Positions 41,421 to 49,297 of a DNA stretch of 64,000 bases are shown in pieces (position 1 is the first letter of the stretch; every line of letters begins with the position of its first letter). The stretch comes from Segatella copri. Its GTDB lineage: Bacteria; Bacteroidota; Bacteroidia; Bacteroidales; Bacteroidaceae. The translations under genes were made by a program, and so were the position numbers. The stretch lies in the NCBI RefSeq assembly GCF_019127135.1, contig NZ_JAHOEA010000006.1:1-64000 (forward strand), written 5' to 3'. The notes below the pieces were generated by a model. The model made no database searches. It was not told the DNA's origin and worked only from the letters and a program-made list of their open reading frames with translations.

Positions 41421-42404
41421 TCATTTTTTTTTGAATTTATTATATGTGTTAGCTAACTGTCCACAAGCCGCGTTAATCTTTCTGCCATGAGAAACTCTTA
41501 TAGTAACTTCAAGTCCTGCTTGCTCTAATTGATGTTTGAATGCAACTATTTCCCGTTTCTGTGGTGCTTTAATTCTTGAATTGCTTGTTGGGTTGTATTG
41601 TAACACGTTAATCATAACTTTTTTGCCCCGAAACCATTTTGCAAGTTGTCTTACATCTGAGGGCCGGTCATTTATACCCGGTAAAAGCAAATACGCAAAG
41701 ACAATTTTGCGATTATGCCTTTCAGAATAGGATAAGGCTTGCTTAACAACATCTTCAATAGCATATATGCGCATGTGAGGAATAATACGATTTCTTGCAG
41801 ATTGTGTTGCTGCGTGTAAAGATATTGTCAACTGAATTTTAAGATGTTCCTCGCGCAATTTTTTTAATTGATCGACCGGACCAACTGTTGATATGGTAAT
41901 GCCGTCGGTTGGAAAGTTGAGCCCATATCTATCTCGGAGAATATGGATTGCTTTTATCAAGTTGTCATAATTGAATAAAGGCTCTCCCATACCCATAAAA
42001 ACGATACGGTTTACTTTTCGACGCAACAATATAATCTGTTGTACGATTTCTGACGATGTTAGATTACGAACAAAGCCATTTCGCCCGGACTCACAAAAAA
42101 TACAACCAACAGGACAACCGACTTGTGTGCTCACGCAAACAGTTCCACCATCTCGCCGCTTGATAAAAACCGTTTCAATGTATTTGTTGTCTTTCAGTTC
42201 GTAAACATACTTTTCAGTATCACTGCTTTTGCAAATATTTTTTACCAACATTGATAGATTTTTTTTGCGTGGTAATTGCTTATATAATTCTTCATATAAG
42301 GCTTTTGCTTCATTCTCGCCAATAACTTCCGACATTTCTTTGTAAGTAAATCCGTATGGATCATTCCGTACTTCCGCAGGCGTATATTTAGGTAAACGTT
42401 TCAT
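41421..42404 (-). CDS. RlmN/Cfr-family radical SAM methyltransferase (divergent)
   Basis: From the ATG at 42404 (MKRLPKYTPAEVRNDPYGF), preceded by an AGAAAGGAT ribosome-binding site, the protein has 327 residues. The radical SAM cluster motif is CPVGCIFC (near residue 95-102), the upstream catalytic-type Cys lies in TVCVSTQVGC, and the second catalytic-type Cys lies in AACGQL near 311. MGMGEPLFNYDNL and LQYNPTSNSRIKAP are family signatures. RlmN methylates A2503 of 23S rRNA; Cfr relatives also give ribosomal drug resistance. This copy is nearer RlmN in its CVSTQVGC segment but has an unusual N-terminus. In the raw frame it is fused to a kinase fragment, which is an accident of junction. Confidence 0.82.
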   Translation of the reverse strand: MKRLPKYTPAEVRNDPYGFTYKEMSEVIGENEAKALYEELYKQLPRKKNLSMLVKNICKSSDTEKYVYELKDNKYIETVFIKRRDGGTVCVSTQVGCPVGCIFCESGRNGFVRNLTSSEIVQQIILLRRKVNRIVFMGMGEPLFNYDNLIKAIHILRDRYGLNFPTDGITISTVGPVDQLKKLREEHLKIQLTISLHAATQSARNRIIPHMRIYAIEDVVKQALSYSERHNRKIVFAYLLLPGINDRPSDVRQLAKWFRGKKVMINVLQYNPTSNSRIKAPQKREIVAFKHQLEQAGLEVTIRVSHGRKINAACGQLANTYNKFKKK

Positions 42405-42677
42405 TTTTATATCCTTTCTTCTAAATAATAAAAGTTTGTTTTTGTGTATATTTGTATGGTTTAAGTTCTGCATACGAGTATACTCTGAGGCCAAATCATT
42501 AATTCCATCATCATCAAGATTAGTATATATCTTTAATGCGATGGATGAATTTGTATCTTTATCCTTAGCTTTCCACACATCAGCGAAACCACCTGAACCC
42601 ATTAGTTTCTCTAATATATATCTTTCATCAAAGACATCTCCAGCTTTGAATTTGTGTATTGCTTTTTTTTCTGCCAT
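42405..42677 (-). pseudogene. Ser/Thr protein kinase, N-terminal lobe only
   Basis: Residues 1-77 are the start of a Hanks-type kinase: GDVFDERYILEKLMGSGGF, with the Gly-rich loop GSGGFADV at 27-34, the ATP-binding lysine in IALKIY at 49, and a helix-C-like EYTRMQNLNHTNI. Homology stops there. There is no catalytic loop, DFG or activation segment. The frame then runs by chance into the methyltransferase gene, so the fusion is not a real bifunctional protein. It lies 30 bases after the PP2C gene; an intact kinase-phosphatase pair is the likely ancestral state. Confidence 0.8.
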
Positions 42678-42707
42678 ATTTATATTTTAATTGTTTACTA
42701 TTTTTAG

Positions 42708-44375
42708 CTATAAATACTCTTGACTCCCCATTTCATTACCACCACCTTGTATAGGTGGTTGATAATCATACTTCCTCCAATCGTGTTTAATTTCGCCATA
42801 AAGTTTCTTGAAGTCTTTTATTCTATTCTTTTCTTTAAGTGCGTTATAGTTCGCTTTATCCCTTTCTAAGGCTGCTATATTCTTATTGATATTATCAGTA
42901 AAATCAAGAACCATATTTTCTAATCTACGAGTCTTGTATTTTTGCTGTTTTATAATATCCCATGCTTTCTTTGCTTTATTGTAATCGTTTAGGACATTAT
43001 TAAACAACTGGGTGTATTCTACTGAAGGTCTCTGTTCTATATTGGTATTATGACCATTATTATTTTGAGGAAGTTGGTTTATCACCCCAGAATTTATAGG
43101 AGAATTGTTTTGTGTTTGAGTTCCTTGATTTTGAGTTGTGTTATTTGAACTTCCTGTATTCGTTTGTCTTGCACCATGAGTTGTTGTTTGGTTTCGTCGA
43201 TGATCTCTATTTCTTCCATTTTGGTGATTGTTGTTAGCCTGAGAACTGCTATGTGAGCTTGAAGAGTCATCATTGATATTGGTGTCACTTTCATCCGTTT
43301 CTTTGTTAGGAATTTCGACATTAAATTCAAAATTAGAATTCCCTTCAGTTTGTGTTTTTACAAAAGAAAAGTACAACACTATCCCTAAGACACATATAGA
43401 AACAATGCCGATAATATAGATGTAAGGAGACTTTAGAATTTTCGAACTGAGAGAATCCTTACTATTTACAATAGGAACTTTTTTGTCTCTATTCTTGCTC
43501 TGTTTTTTTACCACTCTCGGATATCCATCAGGTCTACCTTTTGCAGGTTTGCCTCCATCGGACACACATAATATATCTATAGTTACATTATCTGTCCAAC
43601 CTGTAGCTTGTCCTTTTTCCCACAATGCTTCTAATGAATCTTTAGAAGAAGTACAGGTACTCTCAACAGTCTCGTTTATCTCAGAATCTGTGAGTAATCC
43701 ACATAACCCATCACTGCAAAGAATAAATACATCACGTTGGTAAATATCATATACTCGCAATTCTGGAGTTGCAGTTTCACCATTATCTCCAAGTGATTTC
43801 GTTATAATATTGCCATCTGGATGATTGAACGCTTCTTCTTCTGATATTTTGCCTTCATCAACTAAAGATTGTACATAAGAGTGGTCATGAGATAGACGAA
43901 CTAACTCATTATTTGGATTGAATCTGTATATTCTGCTATCACCACACCATCCGCAATATGCTTTACCATTTAATAGCCATAGTAGAACAATAGTACTACC
44001 TAGTCCTTCAGCTTCTTTGTGTTCTTTTGCATATTGCTTAATTGAATTATCTGCGTCGATGATTGACTCCTTGATAAAATCCAAAATGTCAACTTCGTTG
44101 CTTAATATTTCGTTAGGAACACTAGAAAAATGTTTCTTTATACTTTCAACGACAAGCATAGATGCGATTTCACCAGCGTTCATTCCTCCCATGCCATCTG
44201 CTACAACAAGAAGCGTTCCTTTTTCAGACAATTCTATGTCTGTATCGTTTCCTATTTTGGGACTCGAGTCTGAATTCAAAAGTGATAAGTCTGGACATAT
44301 CCAATAGTTATCTTGATTTTGAGCTCGCCCTGCTCTATCACACTTTGCTGCGACATTAAATATAATTCGGCTCAT
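42708..44375 (-). CDS. Membrane-anchored PP2C-family phosphatase
   Basis: A 555-residue protein. The PP2C domain (residues 1-270) has intact metal motifs: RAGRAQNQDNYW, LVVADGMGGMNAGEIA near 60, CGDSRIYRF, FILCSDGLCGLLTDSE and GWTDNVTIDIL. A single transmembrane segment lies at about 315-337 (IIGIVSICVLGIVLYFSF). An Asn/Ser/Gln-rich linker (350-465) and a helical C-terminal region (475-540) follow on the outside. Its start overlaps the end of hldD by 20 bases, which makes it part of the heptose operon. It probably reverses phosphorylation by the neighbouring kinase, now truncated. Confidence 0.85.
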   Translation of the reverse strand: MSRIIFNVAAKCDRAGRAQNQDNYWICPDLSLLNSDSSPKIGNDTDIELSEKGTLLVVADGMGGMNAGEIASMLVVESIKKHFSSVPNEILSNEVDILDFIKESIIDADNSIKQYAKEHKEAEGLGSTIVLLWLLNGKAYCGWCGDSRIYRFNPNNELVRLSHDHSYVQSLVDEGKISEEEAFNHPDGNIITKSLGDNGETATPELRVYDIYQRDVFILCSDGLCGLLTDSEINETVESTCTSSKDSLEALWEKGQATGWTDNVTIDILCVSDGGKPAKGRPDGYPRVVKKQSKNRDKKVPIVNSKDSLSSKILKSPYIYIIGIVSICVLGIVLYFSFVKTQTEGNSNFEFNVEIPNKETDESDTNINDDSSSSHSSSQANNNHQNGRNRDHRRNQTTTHGARQTNTGSSNNTTQNQGTQTQNNSPINSGVINQLPQNNNGHNTNIEQRPSVEYTQLFNNVLNDYNKAKKAWDIIKQQKYKTRRLENMVLDFTDNINKNIAALERDKANYNALKEKNRIKDFKKLYGEIKHDWRKYDYQPPIQGGGNEMGSQEYL

Positions 44376-45354
44376 ATCTTTTATTTTTTTTGTTTAAAAA
44401 TTCATTTACATATTGAGATATGCCAGCTTCTAACGAAGTAAACTCTTTTGTATAACCAACCGATCTTAACTTCGTCAAATTAGCCTCTGTGAAATTTTGG
44501 TAATGTTTTTTAAGTTTCTCGGGCATATCTATATAATGGATTTTACATTCTATATGACAGGCTTTTTTAATTGATTCTACGACTTCCAAAAAGCTACTTG
44601 CACATCCTGTTCCTACATTGAAGAGTCCTATAATTTCCTGATGTTCCAGCATCCAAATAATGACATCTACACAATCTCTAACGTATACAAAGTCTCTTTT
44701 TTGTTGTCCGTCTTTGAAATCTGCGCAATTAGATTTGAATAAGTTTACAGTATTGTTTTGGAGCATCTGCAAGAAAAAATGAAATATAACGCTTGCTTGT
44801 AAACCTTTGTGATATTCGTTAGGTCCATATACGTTGAAAAATTTCAATCCAACTGATAATGATTTGTTTTTATTCACATATCTATCATATGAAATATATT
44901 TGTCGACATAATTTTTACTCCATGCATATGGATTTAATGGAGATAGCTGATTTAAGTATTCTATGTCATCAGAATCTATATATCCTTTTCCCCCATCTCC
45001 ATAGGTAGAAGCAGAAGATGCATATATGAATCGAATGTGATTATTTTTACAAAACTCATACAATCTAATCGTTAATTTGATGTTATTTTCAACAATAGAA
45101 TCTACATTATTTTCTGTAGTAGAGGAAATACCTCCAAGATGAATAATGGCTTTTATTTTTTGAACATTAGATTCTATAAATGAATCTATATCTTGAGGGG
45201 AAACAAGATATGGGAATATACGTTTTGATATATTCCTCCATTTATCTTCAACCCCGAATGAGTCAACGGCAACAAGACCTTTATATTGTCTTAGCTCTAA
45301 TTCTGCAAGCAAATTTGAACCTATAAAACCTGTAGCACCTGTTACAATAATCAT
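44356..45354 (-). CDS. hldD: ADP-L-glycero-D-manno-heptose 6-epimerase (HldD-like)
   Basis: A 332-residue extended short-chain dehydrogenase/epimerase. The nucleotide-binding loop is IVTGATGFIGSN (residues 3-14) and the catalytic YAWSK lies near 143. Features close to HldD include KFFNVYGPNEYHKG, DGQQKRDFVYVRDCVDV and the C-terminal MPEKLKKHYQNFTEANLTKL. HldD converts ADP-D,D-heptose to ADP-L,D-heptose, the last step of the pathway. Its start overlaps the hldE stop by 4 bases (ATGA), so translation is coupled. Codon use is A+T-rich, like the whole cassette. Confidence 0.9.
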   Translation of the reverse strand: MIIVTGATGFIGSNLLAELELRQYKGLVAVDSFGVEDKWRNISKRIFPYLVSPQDIDSFIESNVQKIKAIIHLGGISSTTENNVDSIVENNIKLTIRLYEFCKNNHIRFIYASSASTYGDGGKGYIDSDDIEYLNQLSPLNPYAWSKNYVDKYISYDRYVNKNKSLSVGLKFFNVYGPNEYHKGLQASVIFHFFLQMLQNNTVNLFKSNCADFKDGQQKRDFVYVRDCVDVIIWMLEHQEIIGLFNVGTGCASSFLEVVESIKKACHIECKIHYIDMPEKLKKHYQNFTEANLTKLRSVGYTKEFTSLEAGISQYVNEFLNKKNKRYEPNYI

Positions 45355-46739
45355 AGTTTTATTTTATCTATTATTTTTGTTGATGATAGGTTATATACAA
45401 ATGGGATGCTAAAAACCTGTCCTCCATTTTTTGTGACAAAATCAGCTCCTATAATCTCTTTAAATTTATAATCTCCGCCTTTTACCAACACATTTGGTTT
45501 TATTGCTTCTATAAGTTGCAATGGAGTATCATCGTCAAAGACAACTATATAGTCAATATATTGGATTGAAGACAATACTTTTATTCTTTGATTAAGTGTA
45601 TTAACTGGGCGACTATTACCTTTTAATCTTCTTATGGAAGAGTCTGAGTTTAATCCTACAACAAGAATATCACCTTTTTCTTTTGCCTTTTGCAATAAGT
45701 CTATATGCCCTGCGTGAATAACATCGAAACATCCATTTGTAAAGACAACTTTCTTTCCTTTTGTCTTCTTGATAATTTCATGTACATTCAATACTTTTAT
45801 GTACCCATTTAGAACTTCGTCTAATTCTACAATAGAATTTCCAAAACGCCCAACCTTAATATTCGCAGCTTTATTGGCAAAGTATAAAATTCTATCAAAT
45901 GACATGTCTTTATACTTGGATAAATAAGAAATATATGCTGTTACTATATCTCCAGCTCCAGTAACATCAAAAACGAGATGCTTTTGGCAGCTATGTTTTA
46001 TGATATTATTTTTTTCATCAACAGCAATGATACCTTCTTCACCACACGTCATAATTAATCGCTCTGTATTTAATACACTTCTTAATTTTTGTAAAGAACT
46101 ATCACTAATCCATATTTCAGACAATTTATCTAAAAGTTTATGTATTTCCTTTTTGTTGCCTTTAACAATAGTTGCTCCTTTATATTTTTTCAAGTCATTC
46201 TCCTTGATATCTATAATGACATTAATGCCATTTCTTTGTCCATAACGGATAATGTCTTGACACATTTGCGTGGTAATAACGCCTTTATTATAATCAGATA
46301 TTACAATGTTGCATATTTGGTTCCGAGTCAGATAATTCATAATTTTATATCTATCTTCGTCACTATAGGACACAAAAGTTTCTCGATCTGTACGAAACAT
46401 TTGCTGATGAAGGTCATTTACGAATCTTGTTTTGCACGTGGTATCGGTATTATATGTTGATAAAAAATCGACCTCTAGACCTTCTTGCTTTAGTATTTTC
46501 TTAAACATTTTACCATTTTCATCGTTTCCAATTATTCCAAACAAAATTACATTAGCTCCTAACCTTTTTAGTTGTTTTGCAACATTTGCAGCTCCTCCTA
46601 ATTGATATTCGCATGTAGTTTGTTTCAAAATAGGGCAACCTGATTCAGGCGAGACTCTTTCGACTATACCAAAAACATATTTGTCTAACATGAGATCGCC
46701 AATAACAATAGTTTTCATTTGTAATTCTCCGGTATCCAT
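45351..46739 (-). CDS. hldE: Bifunctional heptose kinase/adenylyltransferase (HldE)
   Basis: From the ATG at 46739 (MDTGELQMKTIVIGDLMLDKY) the product has 462 residues; the inner ATG at 46718 is the alternative. The PfkB-type kinase domain (residues about 8-320) has YQLGGAANVAKQLKRLGAN and the catalytic FDVTGAGDIVTAYISY near 261. The nucleotidyltransferase domain (about 325-462) has TNGCFDVIHAGHIDLLQKAK and GLNSDSSIRRLKG. HldE phosphorylates D-glycero-D-manno-heptose 7-phosphate at C1 and, after dephosphorylation, attaches AMP to give ADP-heptose. Its start lies one base after the gmhAB stop codon, so translation is coupled. Confidence 0.92.
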   Translation of the reverse strand: MDTGELQMKTIVIGDLMLDKYVFGIVERVSPESGCPILKQTTCEYQLGGAANVAKQLKRLGANVILFGIIGNDENGKMFKKILKQEGLEVDFLSTYNTDTTCKTRFVNDLHQQMFRTDRETFVSYSDEDRYKIMNYLTRNQICNIVISDYNKGVITTQMCQDIIRYGQRNGINVIIDIKENDLKKYKGATIVKGNKKEIHKLLDKLSEIWISDSSLQKLRSVLNTERLIMTCGEEGIIAVDEKNNIIKHSCQKHLVFDVTGAGDIVTAYISYLSKYKDMSFDRILYFANKAANIKVGRFGNSIVELDEVLNGYIKVLNVHEIIKKTKGKKVVFTNGCFDVIHAGHIDLLQKAKEKGDILVVGLNSDSSIRRLKGNSRPVNTLNQRIKVLSSIQYIDYIVVFDDDTPLQLIEAIKPNVLVKGGDYKFKEIIGADFVTKNGGQVFSIPFVYNLSSTKIIDKIKL

Positions 46740-46740
46740 A

Positions 46741-47808
46741 TTATTGAACAAGTATGAATTTAGCATTAATTCTATTAGCGAATAATCTATCTGCAAAGGA
46801 ATCTCCAACAACAATTGTTTTTGAAAAATCAATATCAGGAAAATCTCTTTTTATGTTTTCTGCCATTCCTGTATTAGGTTTTCTTGTTTTGTCCGTATCG
46901 TCTATACCTTTACTGTAATAGACTTTATCTATAGACCCCCCAAGCTTCTTGATTTCACTCAACATACATTCATGTAATGTTAACAATTCATTCTCGGTCA
47001 TAATACCTTTTCCTATTCCTGCTTGATTCGTTGTTATGAAAATCCTATCAAAACATTCCGAGAGTAATTTAATGTTAGATTTAAAGCCATCAGTAAAAAC
47101 AAACTCAGAAAAAGATGAAATATAGCCATTGGGTTTTGTTATATTGACAACGCCATCACGATCAAGTATAAGGAACTTATAACCATTTTTGAATTCATTT
47201 TTTATTTGCTCCCACTCATTGACTGTTTTTAAATCTACTATTTCCTCTACCAGTTCACACACTATATGAGATATGATATCATGGCACTCTTGGATAATCT
47301 GTACATCATTGCTTGGAATCATTATTATTTCTTCTGCTAACAAATCAATATCATGTACGCATTGTCCTGTGAAAACTATTGATTTTATATTAGAATTCTT
47401 ACACACATTCAATGCTTCTATGATATTCCTTGATTTACATGATGTTGTAAATGCAATAAACACATCTTTCGTTGTACCAATGCCTTCTATTTGCCGAGAG
47501 AAAATTCTTTCAAATCCAAAATCATTTCCTATACAAGTTAATAGAGATGCATTGGAACTCAACGATAATGAGGGAAAAGGTGTTCTGCTATTTTTTAAAC
47601 GCCCCATCATTTCTGAGGAAAAATGTTCTGATTGAGAAGCTGAACCACCATTTCCAGCTGTGATTATTTTTCCTCCGAGTTTTAGGCATTCAGCCAAGAT
47701 TTGTGCAGATTTTAATATTTTATTTTGAATTCCAACATTTTGAATGATTGTATTCAAAATAGCTCTACGTTGCTCTAACTTTTTATTTATTTTTACTAGT
47801 AATTCCAT
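46741..47808 (-). CDS. gmhAB: GmhA-GmhB fusion: heptose isomerase and bisphosphate phosphatase
   Basis: From the ATG at 47808 (MELLVKINKKLEQRRAILN) the product has 355 residues with two domains. The N-terminal SIS isomerase (about 1-195) has GKIITAGNGGSASQSEHFSS near 51, the GmhA signature, and makes D-glycero-D-manno-heptose 7-phosphate from sedoheptulose 7-phosphate. The C-terminal HAD phosphatase (about 205-355) has FLILDRDGVVN near 213, ITTNQAGIGKG and KPNTGMAENIKRDFP, matching GmhB. It lacks the zinc-binding Cys/His loop found in standard GmhB. The fusion puts steps 1 and 3 of ADP-heptose synthesis on one chain. A longer frame to 47916 overlaps upxY and is rejected. Confidence 0.88.
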   Translation of the reverse strand: MELLVKINKKLEQRRAILNTIIQNVGIQNKILKSAQILAECLKLGGKIITAGNGGSASQSEHFSSEMMGRLKNSRTPFPSLSLSSNASLLTCIGNDFGFERIFSRQIEGIGTTKDVFIAFTTSCKSRNIIEALNVCKNSNIKSIVFTGQCVHDIDLLAEEIIMIPSNDVQIIQECHDIISHIVCELVEEIVDLKTVNEWEQIKNEFKNGYKFLILDRDGVVNITKPNGYISSFSEFVFTDGFKSNIKLLSECFDRIFITTNQAGIGKGIMTENELLTLHECMLSEIKKLGGSIDKVYYSKGIDDTDKTRKPNTGMAENIKRDFPDIDFSKTIVVGDSFADRLFANRINAKFILVQ

Positions 47809-47822
47809 TGGAATCGAAGAAA

Positions 47823-48551
47823 TTAAATAGACATTAGAAATGCACTCGGTATATACGCTGTAACTACAGTTACCAATTCGTCCACAACCACTCCAACTCT
47901 TTGCTGTCCCTGCCATCTTGCGACTCTGCCAATCACTCCCTTAAACGCACCATCAATAACCTTTACCAACTGTCCTTTCTCGAACTTTGGCACTTCGACT
48001 AATGACACGATGGTATTGTCCGCATCGGCAGCACAGATGATTTTGAGACTTTCCATCTGACAGTCTGGAACTATCATAGGAATCTTCTCTATTCTGCGCC
48101 CAACGTGGACGTGACGATAATAAAAGCGGAGAAATGGGAGGTTTACGTTGTCGTAAACAAAGGTTTTGAGTTGTTCTTCGGTACCGTAGGCGAAGAAGAT
48201 GTTAGGTAAACGAGACTCGGTAACATTTTTACGCTTACCTTTTATAAGTTTTACTACATTAGTGGTAGGATAGAAAGCTGTGATACCTTTTGCGGTCAAA
48301 TAGTCGTATGCCTTTTTTTCTCTACCATAAGTGGCGCGTAAGGCATACCAATGAGGAAAATCTGCCTCTTTTTGTGCTTTAGGCTTACTTGCTATATGGG
48401 CATTTCTGGTGGACACCCCTGTTTGTGAACTCTTGGCGGAAACTATGCTTTGAGCTTCGGGGAGGGCGTTGGAGGTAAGTCCAGCGCAAGGAGGGAATTC
48501 ACCACCTCCTGAGGTGTGTACATCTTCTGATGTCCATTCATCGACTTTCAT
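47823..48551 (-). CDS. upxY: UpxY-family transcription antiterminator (NusG-like)
   Basis: A 242-residue NusG paralogue. The NGN domain starts at HWYALRATYGREKKAYDYL (near residue 67), and a KOW motif follows (FEKGQLVKVIDGAFKG, near 192). UpxY proteins let RNA polymerase read through the untranslated leader of their own surface-polysaccharide operon, so this protein probably controls the heptose genes behind it. The first 60 residues (GGGEFPPCAGLTSNALPE ...) are low in similarity to UpxY and may be a recent N-terminal addition; the domain-based start would be near residue 60. It is the first gene of the cargo operon. Confidence 0.85.
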   Translation of the reverse strand: MKVDEWTSEDVHTSGGGEFPPCAGLTSNALPEAQSIVSAKSSQTGVSTRNAHIASKPKAQKEADFPHWYALRATYGREKKAYDYLTAKGITAFYPTTNVVKLIKGKRKNVTESRLPNIFFAYGTEEQLKTFVYDNVNLPFLRFYYRHVHVGRRIEKIPMIVPDCQMESLKIICAADADNTIVSLVEVPKFEKGQLVKVIDGAFKGVIGRVARWQGQQRVGVVVDELVTVVTAYIPSAFLMSI

Positions 48552-49090
48552 ATCGGTGCTAACTTTTTTCTAGACAGAAATCCGTTAAATTGCGACAGAA
48601 AAAAAGCGTGGAATCGTCCTGTTGTCCATTCCACTTCCTGAGGCTCTAGCAATTGCCTATCATAGTTGAACAGACAACGTCAGAGCCCACGCCGATATGA
48701 AAATCATGTCCGTGTAAAGAGACCTATATAATACATTTAATTGCGCCCGAAAGGGTACAATCTATGCTTACAAGGTCTCCACGGGATTGAAATAATCACA
48801 CCCGGGACATCTACCGTTGACCATATTCAAGACTATGATTAACTGTTAATTTGCTAGATTACAGGAAGTCTTAAACACAGCGTCGATAAACGCCTTCCAT
48901 TATGTCTGGATTGTCTTCCCACCCAAAGCCCGCTTTCGTATAGATATGTCATGGTTGACTTCACTACACTCTGCACGGCGTAGGCTGCCGACTCGGTTAT
49001 CATGAAAGAACTCGTCTTACAGCGACAACTGCGGTCTGGCTATACAATCCGACTGCAAAAATACGAAAATTTATTGAGAAAAGACAAGAA
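48552..49090 (-). promoter_or_regulatory. Promoter and long untranslated leader of upxY
   Basis: On the minus strand a -7 box TATTTTTG (49063-49056) with an upstream TTG (49087-49085, 21-base spacer) would start a leader of about 500 bases before upxY. The leader has no gene but has structure, including GTGGAAT/ATTCCAC at 48609-48635 and GGCTCT/AGAGCC arms near 48641 and 48690. Long leaders are where UpxY proteins load in Bacteroides capsule operons. Confidence 0.6.
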
Positions 49091-49297
49091 ATGGCAGGAA
49101 ATATCAATACAGACATGCAAATTTAAGACTATTTAAGTCTAAATTCTTTAATATCTCAGAATTTTTACATACGCAAATACCTGTTTTATGCGTTTTTTGT
49201 ATGCTGTGTTAGGCTATATACTTCAAGTACCGATGAAGTATAACTTCGACAAGCAATGAAGTACTACTTCAATGACCGATAAAGTACTATTGCTTTT
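49091..49297. other. Spacer with 23-bp tandem repeats
   Basis: No gene is seen. The A+T-rich first part leads into the three tandem repeats at 49222-49290, directly after the lysozyme gene's stop codon on the minus strand. Confidence 0.5.
49222..49290. repeat. Three 23-bp tandem repeats
   Basis: Units at 49222-49244, 49245-49267 and 49268-49290 follow the pattern TTC-r-a-n-n-ACCGATGAAGTA-y-w-a-c, with the second unit more diverged. The junction of units two and three forms the palindrome TGAAGTA-C-TACTTCA. It may serve as a protein-binding array or terminator for the transfer operon that ends here. Confidence 0.75.

Noticed and set aside
41421..42677. True bifunctional kinase-methyltransferase
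   Set aside because: The kinase part lacks its catalytic loop, and the methyltransferase has its own ribosome-binding site and start at 42404.
47809..47916. N-terminal extension of the GmhA-GmhB protein
   Set aside because: It overlaps the end of upxY in another frame and has no SIS-domain homology; the ATG at 47808 is adopted.
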